From assembly GCA_000697475.1 (NCBI GenBank), contig JNEU01001031.1, positions 241,215-305,214 of the forward strand: a DNA stretch of 64,000 bases. The letters are read 5' to 3'. The position numbers were made by a program, and so were the translations under genes. This document shows positions 12,616 through 25,400 of this stretch, piece after piece. The number at the start of each line of letters is the position of its first letter. Position 1 is the first letter of the stretch. The DNA is from Lichtheimia corymbifera B2541 (lineage: Eukaryota > Mucoromycota > Mucoromycetes > Mucorales > Lichtheimiaceae). The notes beneath the pieces were generated by a model. The model did not search any database, had not been told where the DNA came from, and worked only from the letters and a program-made list of their open reading frames with translations.

Positions 12616-13736
12616 ATGTCAGACGACCACTCGACCGGTATGCATAATACGACATTGCACTTTTGCTCATTCACTGACAAAGCTAATCGCCATATAGATC
12701 GCGCGGCTATGACGGACACCTTATTCTCAGACTTGGAACAAAAGCAGCTCCAATCCTTCCTTAGTGGATTTGATAAACCTTCCTCTACATCATCCTCGTC
12801 GTCACCACCGCCTCGTGAGTAGTGTTCTGTGCCTAATGGGCAGATCAACATGTCACTAACATGATAATATATTATCAAATCAAGCAACTTCACCTATGCC
12901 CATTATGCTCTCATCACCTTATAACACGACCCAGTTTTCCGGTGGTCAAATTAACGTATTGCCTCTCCCAGAAACATCCTCTTCAACAGGCAGCAGCAAT
13001 CAGCATAACAATGCACAATCATCTTCATCCTCATACGCACATCAACAACATTCACCATCCTCATCCTCATCCAACTCGGGTGCTCGTGAACATCCACGCA
13101 AGGTAGAAAAGCGCAAATATGATTCACAATCATCATCATCAGCAGCAGCAGCAGCCAGCAAATCAAGTGGAACACGTACAGGCCGTGGTAGGAAACCACC
13201 CCATGAACTCCTAAGTGAGGCCCAGAAAAAGGCAAACCATATTGCATCCGAGCAGAAACGAAGAGCCAATATCCGTATTGGGTTTGATCAATTAGTGGAT
13301 ATGGTACCCACGCTGAGTCATTCACATCGCAGTGAATCGGTTATTTTGCAGAAATGTAAGCACCACCACTACCACCACCACGACGATGGATGATGATATA
13401 GAAAACTATATTAACCTATTGTATCATAGCGGCTGAGTATATCCGACAGCTGGTGAGCAATAAGAATTCCTTACGTGAGCGTGTGCGAGAACTACAGACC
13501 GCATTAGGAGATGTGTAAGTAGCGGCGGGGAGTGTGTGGGGGGGGGGGGGTGGAAATTGGATCTTAGCATGACAATGATGCTTATTCACCGCAACATGCT
13601 CTGTCTCCGCTTGATTCTCGTTATTATCACAGCCCGGATGAAGATGTAAGTTGTTGAACAAGGTTGGATGATCGACGCATATGAGACTAACCTTTTATTA
13701 CAGAGCTCAGAAGGAGAGATGGATTATCCCTTTTAA
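12616..13736 (+). CDS. small bHLH transcription factor (INO4-like basic region)
   Basis: Six exons: 12616-12637, 12698-12814, 12885-13355, 13430-13514, 13633-13645 and 13704-13736; 246 aa. The N-terminal half is Ser/Pro/Gln-rich. The bHLH begins near residue 155: basic region NHIASEQKRRANIRIGFDQL, then VDMVPTLSH, a loop and SESVILQKSAEYIRQLV, followed by a short leucine-rich helix (NKNSLRERVRELQTALGDV) across an intron. The H/E/R pattern of the basic region predicts E-box (CACGTG-type) binding. It ends in an acidic tail (PDEDSSEGEMDYPF). Fungal relatives with this basic region include Ino4-type lipid regulators, but no target can be read from sequence. Exon 5 is only 13 nt. The 60-nt first intron is a multiple of three and open, so retention would add 20 residues without breaking the frame. 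Confidence 0.85.
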
Positions 13737-14135
13737 CAAGAGCAAGCTTTACCCATCTCTGTATAAACCCAAAATACCTTCATCGGCCCCTATGGCACTC
13801 CAGCAGCAGCAAACCATGCACCGGCATTTGCAAGCAACTATACACTACTACTGCTATCATTCCATCTTTATTCATTCTCTCTCTCTATCTACTACAGCAT
13901 TCCCTTTTGTATTCTCTTTTTATGAACCACCCTATGTTCCATTTTTCTATGTGAATTGAAAATCATGTGAAAGCCTTCAGTCATTGTCGCATGGCTCTCG
14001 CCAAAATGTGGGGTACATGTTTGTCTCATTCTTTTTCTACTGCTCACTTTTCCTTAATCGTTATATGGTACTACGACAGAAATACATTATTTCAACATTA
14101 CATTTAATTTACAGGGGGATCGATTATGTAAATAT
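13737..14135. other. intergenic, convergent 3' ends
   Basis: About 400 bp of 3' UTR sequence between convergent genes. A short CAG run lies near 13800. No gene seen. Confidence 0.5.
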
Positions 14136-15222
14136 TTAGAGACCTTCATGGATAGGCTTAGATGCAAGCTTGCCAGCAGTAGCCTTCTCAGCCATGGCAC
14201 GGACATTGGCATAGGGCTTGATGAGAGATTCGGGCAATTGATCACGGAAAGCATCCGTCTCCATCCAGTCAAGACCATGTTGGAAAATAGTGGCAGCACG
14301 ATGATGGCCACCTTCGACGGTACCCATGGAAGCATGCAAAGTGACACGTTTCTTTGAGCAAAAGTAAGCAGCACGATGCAAGATGTTATTGTCATAAAAG
14401 ACTGTGTAACCGGGCTTCAATTGGACCTTGAGTTGACCAGGCATGTTGTGGCTCTTGGGATCATTCAAAGTGATATCACGCTCTTCAGCGGTACGAACAC
14501 GTCGGTGCGACTTTGGTACAACGTAAAGACATTCATCCTCGTACAAGGCCCTTTTTCCATGTTGGCTTTAGAAAAGAGAAAAATCGAACCATGTGACACA
14601 GGACTTACGTGTTCCACTGAGTGCCATAATGGGGAATGGTCAGCTTGGTTTCTTCTTCCTCGGGGCTGGTTGCCGCAGGAATAGCATCTCGGTGCCATGT
14701 CAAGTCGAAATCGGATTCCTCAGGGTTAATAAGTAGATTGAACAATTCTAGATAGAGAGTCCAAGTGTCAATAAAGAACAATGTTATACTACTGCAAGTG
14801 AGCAATTACCGAGTTGGAGATTCTCATTGCTGGTACCGAGCAATTGGCAAACAGCTTCAAGGAGCTTGGGAGAACCATACCACTTTGCAAAGATAGGCTC
14901 CTTCAAATCGGGATGCATCATATGTTGGACACCCCACACCTAAAATCATGGCATGAATAAAAGCCGTCCCATGTATACACACACACACACACACGCACAC
15001 ACACGCACATTGACTTACATCAGTACCCTCAGTCCATGGTGGGAACTGAGTGCCTACAAGACGACGATGCTTCCATTCACCCTTTCTTGCCTTGTCGACG
15101 ACACGATCACAAGCGGCCTTAAGATCATCCATCATATCGGAGGGAATAAGACCATCCACAATGACATAGCCATTTTCCTTAAGAGCTTGATCGATAGGAA
15201 CACCGTTGATATCAGAGAGCAT
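14136..15222 (-). CDS. phytanoyl-CoA dioxygenase family (PhyH) Fe(II)/2-oxoglutarate oxygenase
   Basis: Exons 15019-15222, 14810-14939, 14609-14747 and 14136-14550; 295 aa. The fold is that of the non-haem iron, 2-oxoglutarate-dependent PhyH family. It starts LKENGYVIVDGLIPSDMMDD, the usual N-terminal helix. Iron ligands are visible as the H-x-D motif in DLTWHRDAIP and the distal His in FYDNNILHRAAYF; the Arg of KKRVTLHASMG is placed to bind 2-oxoglutarate. The substrate cannot be told: the family ranges from phytanoyl-CoA hydroxylation to small-molecule hydroxylation in fungi. No mitochondrial signal or C-terminal SKL-type peroxisomal signal is seen (ends PIHEGL). Intron 1 carries a CA microsatellite (about 14980-15010). 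Confidence 0.9.
14979..15009. repeat. CA microsatellite in intron
   Basis: A run of CA dinucleotides with occasional CG steps inside the first intron of the PhyH gene. Confidence 0.9.
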
Positions 15223-15465
15223 GTTGTGTGTGTAAGAGAAGAGAGAGAGAGAGGGAAAAAAGGGATAAGGGTTCGTTGCAGGGTCGGCTACAAGTTTTAT
15301 ATAAGGATGCAAAAGAATTTAAGTTCAGCTTACATCAGCAGGGTCCCCAGATCAATTCTACAGGGTGGGGTCCCCACACTCGATTTATTTTTTTCCATGA
15401 CATGATCTTTAATGGTAATGTTACATAACACACACACACTATCTATCTTCTCTCACACTCCCAAA

Positions 15466-15515
15466 CAAGGCATCCAAGGCTTATGATCGACAAGGCATCC
15501 AAGGCTTATGATCGG
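15466..15515. repeat. 25-bp tandem duplication over the ArgJ stop codon
   Basis: Two adjacent 25-bp units (15466-15490 and 15491-15515) are identical except for the last base. The second unit contains the last codons and TAA of ArgJ; the first lies in its 3' UTR. Confidence 0.95.
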
Positions 15516-16911
15516 TAGTCACCATTGATGGTTACATATTCGTGACTCAAGTCGCATGTCCAGAACTTTGTCTCGCTGTCGCCAAGGTTGAGATCGACTT
15601 CAATGGTCAAATCTTCAAACTTGAGGATTTCCGCAGCTCGATCCTCATCCACTTGTTCAGGTTCCCCAGTCACCATAAGTTTTAACTTCTCCGATCCATC
15701 AGCTGGAACAAAGTTAACGCTGACCTTGCTGGCATCAACGTCAACACCGCAATGACCGAGACTAGCGCAAATGCGGCCCCAATTAGCGTCTTGACCATAA
15801 AGAGCTGTCTTGACCAGCATCGATGTAGAAATATGGGATGCAGCTTGCTTGGCATCTTCAAATGATTTAGCACCCTATATATATATATATATATAAGAGG
15901 TTACTGTTATCATTCATTACCCATCCATAGGTATCCATCCATCCTACATACCTTGACATGAATAGTGACAAATTTGGTAGCACCTTCACCGTCCCGTACA
16001 ATGAGCTGAGCCAATTCAGCGGCGAATGATGTCAGCTGATCCCTAAAGAGTTCGTATGCTGGGCTATCCTCGGATTCGATGCGGACACCGCTAGCACCAT
16101 TGGCAAGGACAGCAATGGTATCGTTGGTGCTCATATCGCCATCCACACTGATAGAATTGAAACTGCGGTCCGTGGCGTACTTGAGTGTCTTTTTGAGAAG
16201 AGCTGGTTCCACATAGGCATCCGTCACCATAAATCCAAGCAAAGTGGCCATATTGGGATGGATCATGCCAGCACCCTTGGCAATACCAGCCATTGTCACC
16301 TTTTTGTCATCCACTGCAAATTGTCCTGTTTTGAGCTTAGGGAACGTATCCGTTGTCATGAAAGCCTCGGCACATTTGAACCATCCATCATCGTGTTCAG
16401 AAGATAACACTGTATAGGCGTGCTTGATACCAGCTTCGATCTTGTCGATAGGCAATTGCTGTCCAATAACACCCGTTGACATGGTAAGCGCACTCATAGG
16501 ATGCTCCACAAGGTTATCCACTGTCGATCGCATACGTCGTGCATTTTCGAGACCCTGGGCACCTGTCACCGCGTTCGCACAACCCGAATTGGTCACAACA
16601 GCAAAGATCGCATTGCTATTCTCTTGCAAGGTTTCTTGGCTCACCAACACAGGGGCAGCTTTGAAGGCATTGGTGGTAAACACAGCTGCACCAGCACATG
16701 GACGATCAGAGACAATCAAGGCGATATCCTTGTTGCCATTCTTTTTGACACCGGCATGAACACCGCCTGCACGGAAACCAAGAGGATACACACCGCTCGA
16801 TGGGATCAATGACTGCTTGCTCGGTTGTAAATGGGCATAGCTGCTGGTATAGCGTTGGAATTGTTGGCGTAACACGTTGCTACGAGCGAGGTTGCTAGGA
16901 AGTCGAAACAT
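15506..16911 (-). CDS. ARG7: mitochondrial glutamate N-acetyltransferase / ornithine acetyltransferase (ArgJ)
   Basis: Exons 15952-16911 and 15506-15874; 442 aa. The bifunctional arginine-pathway enzyme recycles the acetyl group from N-acetylornithine to glutamate and can acetylate glutamate from acetyl-CoA. The precursor self-cleaves before a catalytic threonine: the site is visible as [16 protein letters not shown] with T as the new N-terminus of the beta chain. Other matches are [83 protein letters not shown] and the terminal [10 protein letters not shown]. The N-terminus ([20 protein letters not shown]) is basic and hydroxylated, a good mitochondrial presequence. The single intron ends in an AT repeat whose last bases form the TATAG acceptor. 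The last codons lie in a 25-bp tandem duplication. Confidence 0.96.
15875..15895. repeat. AT microsatellite forming a splice acceptor
   Basis: A TA dinucleotide run at the 3' end of the ArgJ intron (minus strand); the acceptor AG directly abuts the repeat. Confidence 0.85.
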
Positions 16912-18124
16912 GCCGATATACTGTGTGGAGTTGACAGCCCAGTATCCGGATATCCCTCATTTCATTTTTCGCAACTAAAATCTGTGACTCATTGTGATCA
17001 ACCTTATAACAAGTACTACCACCCTCTTCTTTGTAACTTGTTCTCCTCCCACCTCTAGTTATAAGCACATATCACAAACAATAAATGTATTATTGCTTAC
17101 GAACCAAGATGTCCTTACTGTGATTCCAATATTGTATCCACTATGCTACTTATCATCCTTCAATAGGAACCAGAAGATACATTCTTCATTATCTCGGTAC
17201 AGATCTTGCAGATGAAAGGAGCGAGAAGACTTCATATTAAAATCGTGTGAATGATGCAACCTAATCTATCCACCCATCCACCATCCTTGCTCCAATGTCA
17301 TATCAGCTAAATGTACAACAGGAGGCGAATATTCTCAACAGGAAGATACATCATCACGTGATCACAGTCCTTCTCATGGGCTCATCACACGTCTTTTTAT
17401 CACCCTTGTTCGATAGCGAAGATATGTAGTATTCTTAGTGCAATACTAATAATAAATGGTGTATGTCAAGAGACAAAAATGTGTGAAGCTGTATACATGA
17501 GGACTACCATGTAAGGGATGTTGCTTGTTTTATGGCTGCTATTCCATGTGCTATCCATTAGTAGATGACGTAGTTGGGACAATGAAGGCTAACAGCATGT
17601 CGAGTTTTTTGTTACATACGCCATCAGCTCTGTATGCATCTTCGTTTCAATGAATTTGATCCTCCACGCACACCATGAATATATCCCATTACGAGGGTAA
17701 AAACTTGAATGAGGATTGAAACTGCCGTATTGATTGATGTACTACTACTACTAGAACATAATATCATCCATTGTCTTCTTGAGCGCTATTATGCGCAGTA
17801 AATGTAGCAAATGATCCGCATATGGCTGCATGCAGCAGAACGCGTAAGGCACCCCAAAAAAGGGGATTCTTCAGGTACCAGGCTATCCCGGGGCACCATT
17901 CATTGATATAATATAGAGAATATGTCAAACGTTTATTGCGGGAGGAGGAGATCAAGAACAACATGTGTGTAATAATGTCGGAACAACGGCTCGTGCATCC
18001 TGTTTTAGTTGCCTTGGTGACACACCGTGCACGCTCATCGCTTAAAATAGACATTGGGGGGGGGGCGAGCAATCAAACGCCTTGGTTTCTTTCTTTCCAA
18101 CGTATCTTTTTTCTTTTGCCCTCC
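16912..18124. other. intergenic, divergent promoter region
   Basis: About 1.2 kb between divergent ArgJ and AGM1. AT-rich with short decayed frames only. A run of ten G lies at about 18056-18065, 60 bp upstream of the AGM1 start. No RNA gene recognised. Confidence 0.55.
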
Positions 18125-20364
18125 ATGACGATGACCTTTGACTACAACGCTATCAAGAGCAACATTATCCCTAACAAGGCTGAAAAGTATGCCTATGGCA
18201 CTGCTGGTTTCCGTACAAAGTAAGTCTTGTGAGACCAAACGCGTCGTTGACAGGTGTGAGCAAGCAAGATGAAGGATGACAACTAACCCGCCATTGACTC
18301 AGGGCTGATTTGCTCGACTCTATCATGTACAAGGTCGGCATCTTGGCTACGCTTCGTTCCAAAAAGTTGAATGGTGCTACTATCGGTGTCATGATCACTG
18401 CATCCCACAATCCTGAAGAGGTGAGCTGATGACTATGGACGCGTTTATGTGTGTTTGTATGGAGACTGACGTTTTGCGTATAAGGATAACGGTGTCAAAT
18501 TGGTTGATCCTCGTGGTGAGATGCTTGAACAATCGTGGGAGAGTTACGCCACCCAACTTGCCAACGCCAACGACGGCGAGACGCTTGCCAAGGTCATTGA
18601 TCAAATCGTCAGTGCACACAACATTGACTTGGAAGCACCTGCCAATGTCATTTACGCTCATGATACCAGGTATGCTTGAGTAAAACATCATTTTGAATCG
18701 TCAAACAAACTAATATTGGATTGGATATAGACCAAGCTGCCCTGAACTTGTAAAGTGCCTCGAATCAGGATTGAAAGCTGCTGGAGCCAAGAGCACTGGT
18801 TATGGATTAAAGACCACTCCCATGCTTCATTATCTTGTACGCTGTCTCAATACCGCCAATACTCCTGATGCCTATGGTGAGCCTACTGAAGAAGGCTATT
18901 ACAAGAAGCTCTCTCAAGCTTTCAAGACGGCTGTGGTAAGTAAAGCTGAGAAGGAAATAGAATAGCGGGAAATGTTGCCATTGCTTGCTCACAAATGGGC
19001 CCATTCATTGCTTGTGTCACACACACAATAGGCTGGCAAACCTACTCTCTCTACCTTGCACGTCGATTGCGGTAACGGTGTAGGTGCTCCCAAGCTTGCA
19101 GAATTGGCCGAATATATTGGATCCGATGTCTTGTCGATTGATGTCGTCAACAAAGATACCGCCACTTTGGGCAAGTTGAACAAGGAGGTAAGTAATCATG
19201 GGACTGCTGTCAATGGCTGGGATCATTACTAAGATTCTATCTTATGTGTGTGTGTACAGTGTGGTGCCGACCATGTCAAGACCAAGCAACAGGCTCCTGT
19301 GGGTTCGACTCTTGTTCCTGGTGGCCGTTACTGCTCATACGATGGTGACGCTGATCGTATCGTTTACTATTATGCTAACAATGGTAAGTAAAGAAAAGGA
19401 ACGCTTTTGTGCATATGGGATTGACGTGCCTTTATTTAGATGGCGTCTTCAAGTTGTTGGATGGTGACAAGATTGCTGGCCTTGCTGCTATGTTTATCAT
19501 GGAACTTGTTCAAGATGCCAATATCGAGACCATCAAGGTCGGCGTTGTTCAGACTGCCTATGCCAATGGTAGCTCCACCAACTACCTTACCAATGTCCTG
19601 GTATGCAAGTGAAAATCCAATCATTTTTATCATTATCTAATGCCCTATCATAGAAAGTACCTGTTTCCTGCGTTCCAACCGGTGTGAAGCATTTGCATCA
19701 CGAAGCCGAGAAATATGACATTGGTGTCTACTTTGAAGCCAACGGTCATGGCACAGTTCTTTTCAGCCCTGAGGCTCTTCACACAATCAAGAATGCAGAG
19801 GCGTAAGTTATTCATGGTTGTGGGGTTATTATATTACAAAATGACTTATTCAACCCATAGTAAGACACCTGCTCAACAGCGTGCCATTTCTCAATTGCAA
19901 GCTCTTACCGAATTGATCAACCAGACTGTGGGCGATGCCATCTCAGATATGTTGCTTGTGGAAGCCATCCTTACCAACCGACAATGGAGCCTTGAAGAGT
20001 GGGATCAAGCTTACACAGACTTGCCTAACCGCCTTGTCAAGGTGATTGTGGCCGATCGTACCATTTTCAAGACTACCAATGCTGAGCGTCAGCTTGTGGA
20101 ACCTGAAGGTCTTCAAAAGAAGATTGATGCTACTGTTGCAAAGTATTCCCAAGGCCGTTCCTTTGTTCGGTAAGTTAATGGAGATTATGGAAGGGGGTCC
20201 ATGTATCTAAGTTGCTTTATTCTAGTGCTTCTGGTACCGAAGATGCTGTGCGTGTTTATGCTGAAGCTGCCACTCGTGCTGAAACAGATGAACTTGCATA
20301 CAAGATTTCCCTCCTCGTGTTCAACGAAGCTGGTGGCGTCGGCAAGCCCCCCATGATGCCCTAA
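18125..20364 (+). CDS. AGM1: phosphoacetylglucosamine mutase
   Basis: Ten exons: 18125-18219, 18303-18420, 18485-18669, 18731-18935, 19032-19187, 19260-19383, 19440-19600, 19654-19802, 19861-20169 and 20226-20364; 546 aa, the normal family length. It interconverts GlcNAc-6-P and GlcNAc-1-P, the step before UDP-GlcNAc, and so feeds chitin, N-glycan and GPI synthesis. Motifs of the alpha-D-phosphohexomutase fold: [18 protein letters not shown], the phospho-serine loop [19 protein letters not shown] joined across an intron, [22 protein letters not shown], the Mg-binding [13 protein letters not shown], the sugar loop [15 protein letters not shown] and the C-terminal phosphate-binding [16 protein letters not shown] second ATG two codons downstream (18131) may serve instead. 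All introns are in frame. Secure. Confidence 0.97.
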
Positions 20365-22492
20365 GTGTTTTCTCCTTTTTATTCTACACAATGACGCAAA
20401 TATGATATACCATGAACCACTTTTAAACGGAACAAAGCAAAAATGTCTTGTTGGTGTGTGGGTGTGTGAATGGGTGTTCTTGGGATAATTCATGATGAAG
20501 CAAACTTTAAGAAACCATGGTGCGTTGTTTCATTCTAGCTTCCTATATCATACTAGGGGCGCGTTCACTCGCTTCGCTCGCCAAATATCGATTTTGTGAT
20601 TATTGAATGCTTGTCAAGCGTGGTCATTATAGAAACCATCATGTTTGCTGCTTTATTTTGCTCTCTGTTGCGTGGCTATTTAGAAATGACTTTATCTTGT
20701 CTACTACTTGGATAGAACGATGGATGTAAAACCTGTCGTCGCTATCAAGGGCAACCTCTTTCTTATTTTGTTTATCATGTTATTCGGCTTCGTGGGAGTA
20801 TCCTTCGATGACAACATTTTCCTGTTATGAGTGGTCCTGCAAACAATAACCCTTTGGTTTTGACCATCAATGCATGGCGTGATATATCATCGTCTTCTGA
20901 ATGCGCGAGAACATCCGGTGAAAATGGTTATCAAAGCTGCTTTCAACTTGTTATAAGCATGCGGCTCTACTATCGACCTCTTTTTTGGCTGTTTCTTTTC
21001 TCTTTACACAGACTTCTTCTCTTATTCAATCCGTCGACTTTTCAACGCTGAAGGTTTTTTTAATGGCTGCACTCTCTCGCATACCTTTTTTACGCGGAAG
21101 CTTCGGTTATAAGCAGCAAGAACTGTCGTCCTGGTCTCCCCTCTCGCACCAGCCCCTAAACTTCACCAAGGTCCCCTTCCCTGTGGCCCAAGTTTGTCCC
21201 AAGTCTCCCACATATGGCTCATGGTGCGGATGTGGGAACAATGAAAAAGCACGCAGAAACATGCCGTTCCACATAAAGGGATAGAATGCATAAAAGAAGA
21301 CGTGGTTTGAAATCGCGCTTTTCAATCATTGTACCCTTTCTTCCCGCCGTTTCCCCATAAGTTCTACCAACATAGTCCCAGAAGAAAGATGGACCGCGAT
21401 CAACCCCAGGTGCTTTCGTGATGGCATGTTATTCAACCAATACCGCATATCATCGCATGGTCGCTTGATGGACATAAGAACAGGCTATCTCATACAACAA
21501 CGACGCGGCTTAAAACCAGCGTGCATATTCGACTTTGAATACAGCACTTGATCGAGAACATATATCACACACAGTGACAGTTGAAACGAGATTCCTAGTG
21601 CTCCACAGTTTTCACGAGAGACCACCTCTTAATCGCCTTCCAATCCTGTATCTTGATGGCGACTTTCGCAACGTCAGCTATGCAAACCTAGCATTTGATA
21701 TGTTCTACCTTTTCTTTACTTTGCCACGCATATTAACTTATACAGAATCTATAGATATTGGTCACGAAAACAACCACCCAGTGTGGCGAAGAATTGGCGT
21801 TATCCGCAGTTCTCCATATTTACAACAGCTTGGCCCGTTTCATGAATACAGCGTATCAAGCCATGGCCAGGTTCGTCACGGCGATGGTGTATTGAGGCAT
21901 TTTCTTGTTGTTAATTAAAGTAACAAACAATAACAAGCAGCCATACAGTTAGTTCAAGCCGGATGCATGTCTGACCACGACCACGAAATGCTCCGCTGGA
22001 TTGGGTTCCGCGGCTTTTCAAGCACATAAATGGATCGTGTGATTGATCGCTTTCAAGATGGCTATTGAGCAGGAACAAGTCCGTATCCTAACCCGGGATT
22101 AGTCTGTTTTTTTCTTTTAATAAATAAAAGGGAAACTAGAAGTGTTGGAAGTTGACACCATGCATCGCATGTAAATGTCAAAAGGAATGTGTTGGAAAGG
22201 ATTACGATCATGCGTTTTCATCAACAGTAAAATGTATGCGACAACAATGCAGTCTTTGGAAGATTCCAGAGATTTGTGAAATGCTGATGTCTTTTTTGTG
22301 AATTAGCAGCTAACTCCTCACGTGATCCCTACTTTTTAATTATGTGGCGGGTGGATGTGTCCCAAATAGACCATCCCAACCATGATACGTAGTACATGTG
22401 CTACAAATTGGCCTTTGCTTTATGGGATTAGGTTTATTTTCATGCAAGGTGATTTCTACAGATAATGGATTGATTGACACTATGTAGTAATA
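20365..22492. other. 2.1-kb intergenic stretch, convergent genes
   Basis: Unusually long for two convergent genes. Several short open frames occur, the longest about 127 codons at 21535-21918 (+), but it lacks an ATG start, splice partners or any recognised family. It may be a decayed gene or transposon remnant; I cannot show this. No RNA gene or repeat seen. Confidence 0.45.
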
Positions 22493-25400
22493 TTACAATT
22501 CCCAGACTTGTACAATGCTGCTGAGCCAAGTGGGTGTGGTCCAAATGGGCAAAACATCACGTACGACCCGCATGATACCAACGCCATTCTTGGTTTCACG
22601 TTCAATACCAAGACCTGCAAAGTTCTCTTTTTCCAATGCCGTAAACTCGAAACGCATCTTCCATGTGCCTTTTTCAGCTTCAGCACGCTTATCCTCAGGG
22701 ACCTTGACGGACAAATCCAGCTTCCATGCATCATTGCCGTATCCAACAACGTGACGCACCACATAATGCGAAAACTCGGGAAGGGGTTCTTCATCGGCAA
22801 TACTCCAATCAACGACTTGAGCATCAAAGGCAATAACAGTCCATGTATAGGAAGGTGAAACGGATGCAATAGAGAAAGAGCGGATACCAGTAGTAGGATC
22901 ATAGACATCATTTTGGATGCTGAGTTGAGGAAAAGGACCAGTGAGTTGATCGATCAAGGATGTGCTTTGGCTGTTGTCCTTTGAACGAATATAAGGTTCG
23001 GTATTGAAACGATAACCACCCAAAAAGGCACTAAATGGATAAATGGAGGCCCATTCATCGGCATGTTCAGGACCAGCTCGTTCTTCAGCCTTGACACCAA
23101 GAGCCTCTTCAATCGATGATACCACCGTTTCAATGTATGGGCCATGATCAGCTTGTGCAACACCAATATGTGATTCGCCTGATGTCAGGTTCTTGAGATG
23201 CTGGATGAAACTAAGGATGGCGTGAGTGTTATTGTGTTTGTGTGTGAATGTGATATCCTTTATACTTACAGACGCTTTGGATGATACTCGTCATAAGGGA
23301 ATGCCCATCCACCATAAGAACCACCTTGGACCATGATAATAGCAAGGACTGCGACTTGGAAGAGAGCAAGAGCGATCAAGATTTTACGTAAGCATTGCTT
23401 GCCGAAGCGATGGATATGAGCCAGGGATGGCAAGACTGTCATGAAGATAACCATTCCGAATACGACGCCGATAATGACATCCACAGGTGTATCAACACCC
23501 ATACGACCAGTGAGCGGGACAAAAATATCAATCATGGCGTAAGTGTAATCCGTGTACAGCAGCGCAAGAGGGAATGACGAGATGGCATAAGTGATAGAAT
23601 GGATCTTTGGATTGTGAGCGTTGCTTTTGTCAATGGAGGATGGCGATAGCACAAACTCGTTCACCGCAAGAGCAAATACAAGAATTGAGGAATAAATCCA
23701 GAAAATGTAAGAGCTGGCCACGCTGGTGAGTGTTGTCAAGAGAGTCGAGATGCCGAATCCAAGCACCACGGAAACAAACGCACCATATTCTCGGTCCACA
23801 TGACCCGAAGGGAAAATGTACGTGAGAAGATACTGAGCACCGTACATGCCAAGCAACGACATGGGGCAAAAGATGACTGCACCGTACCATTCACGAGCAA
23901 ACCAAGCCATATGACGACCAACAGGATTTGACATCAAGAACAAAGCGATAAGAACAGGAGCAACAAGAGCAAAGACCGCACTCAAGAATACGGCACCGGT
24001 GGATTGAGCATACGCAGTGAGGATATGGGGTACCGAGCGATAAGGGGATGAATGATGTGTCTTGTAGACAATATAGCCAAAGAATACAAAGGTCAATAAG
24101 GCTGTTCCCATCTGCAACACGTAAGCTGTCGACCATGAGTACACGGTAAAAAAGAGACCTAATTCAAACCTATGTCAGAGGAGGATGCTTGTGATAGTAA
24201 TCATCTTACCCAAAGTGTCGAAGAACACGACCTCGCTTGTGCGTTCAATGTTGGACAATGTTGAGTTTCTTGCAAGGTAGTCTACGATAGCCAAAGTGTT
24301 TTCACCAAGATGTTGAATGGCTCCGGGTTCCAAGTTCTCGGTGATATCCAAATGAGTGTGATACAAGTATGAATTCTTGTAGATGGCCATGTCGATACCA
24401 GTCAAATTGCCGTATTGCACAAATTGTCTAAAGTCGGTATCCGAGAGAATCAAGCCGGTGCGAAAGACGTCGTTGGCCTATAATAACATGATAAGCATCG
24501 TCACTGTAAAAGCCCGGTACAAATAGAGAAACATTACCACCACAGTGCCATGTGGATAAGGCGCGTTTTTGTAGGCGTCGATCATTTCTCTAGAATTGGC
24601 TTGGAAAAGAATCTCGCGACCGGTTGTGCCACATGCATCGATATTGACAACAGAGCGGATGCTATTATACCATATGACTTGGTTATTTTTCCCATGAATG
24701 AAAGAATGTTGTGTGTATATACGTACGTGTCTTTGATGTCGTGCATAGTAATAAATGCGTGAGATGCATCTTGCAAACTTTCTTCTGCACCATTGAATAC
24801 TATAAATGGTATATTATGAGTATACATAATCACATGCTTTTCACCAAGACCACGTTCTTACAAAAGACAATGGCATTCTTGTACTCGCTCCAGTCACGTC
24901 TGCTTAATACACGAATAATCTCGAGCATAACCGCTGTTCCTGATCCATCATCGGTGGCACCGGGAGAGCCGAGTGTTGTATCGAAATGAGAATTGAGTAG
25001 GATAGCGTTCTTTTCACAGGAGCGGTCGGCTGATGAGTCCTCCGGGCATGATAAACGGACAATGATGTTGGTCACATTGGTGTATGCCTTGAAGACCACT
25101 AATGCATCCAATGATTAGCTTGTCAATGGGGATTCCTTTCCATCATCATCCACTTACTGTTGTCCATGATATCAAAGCGGTGTGTACCGGTTGCTTGTTG
25201 GACCCAAATATCAAACTTGGGGGCACCAGGGATACCTTGTGCTTCTTGTTTGTATTCGCGTACGAGATGCTCCAAGTATTCATATGTTTGTGCTTCTTCC
25301 ACAGTACCCACAATGCCTATATAAAAAAGTCATCATGTCAATAAAGTGTTTCACACATTTTGCATGGATGGAAGATACTTGCGATAGCCAAGCGTGTCAC

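Noticed and set aside
12185..12697. Overlapping open frames on both strands between DPM1 and the bHLH gene
   Set aside because: Neither shows a conserved domain; the plus-strand one ends inside the bHLH leader and looks like promoter sequence.
17764..18072. Minus-strand frame of 102 codons upstream of AGM1
   Set aside because: No domain likeness, and it overlaps the AGM1 leader with its poly-G run.
20560..20582. CGCTTCGCTCG-type palindromic motif, considered as a tRNA or terminator stem
   Set aside because: Too short, with no cloverleaf arms or T-loop consensus around it.
21535..21918. 127-codon open frame in the 2.1-kb gap after AGM1
   Set aside because: It begins with TTG, not ATG, has no splice partners and matches no family I recognise. 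Possibly a decayed gene, but not supportable.
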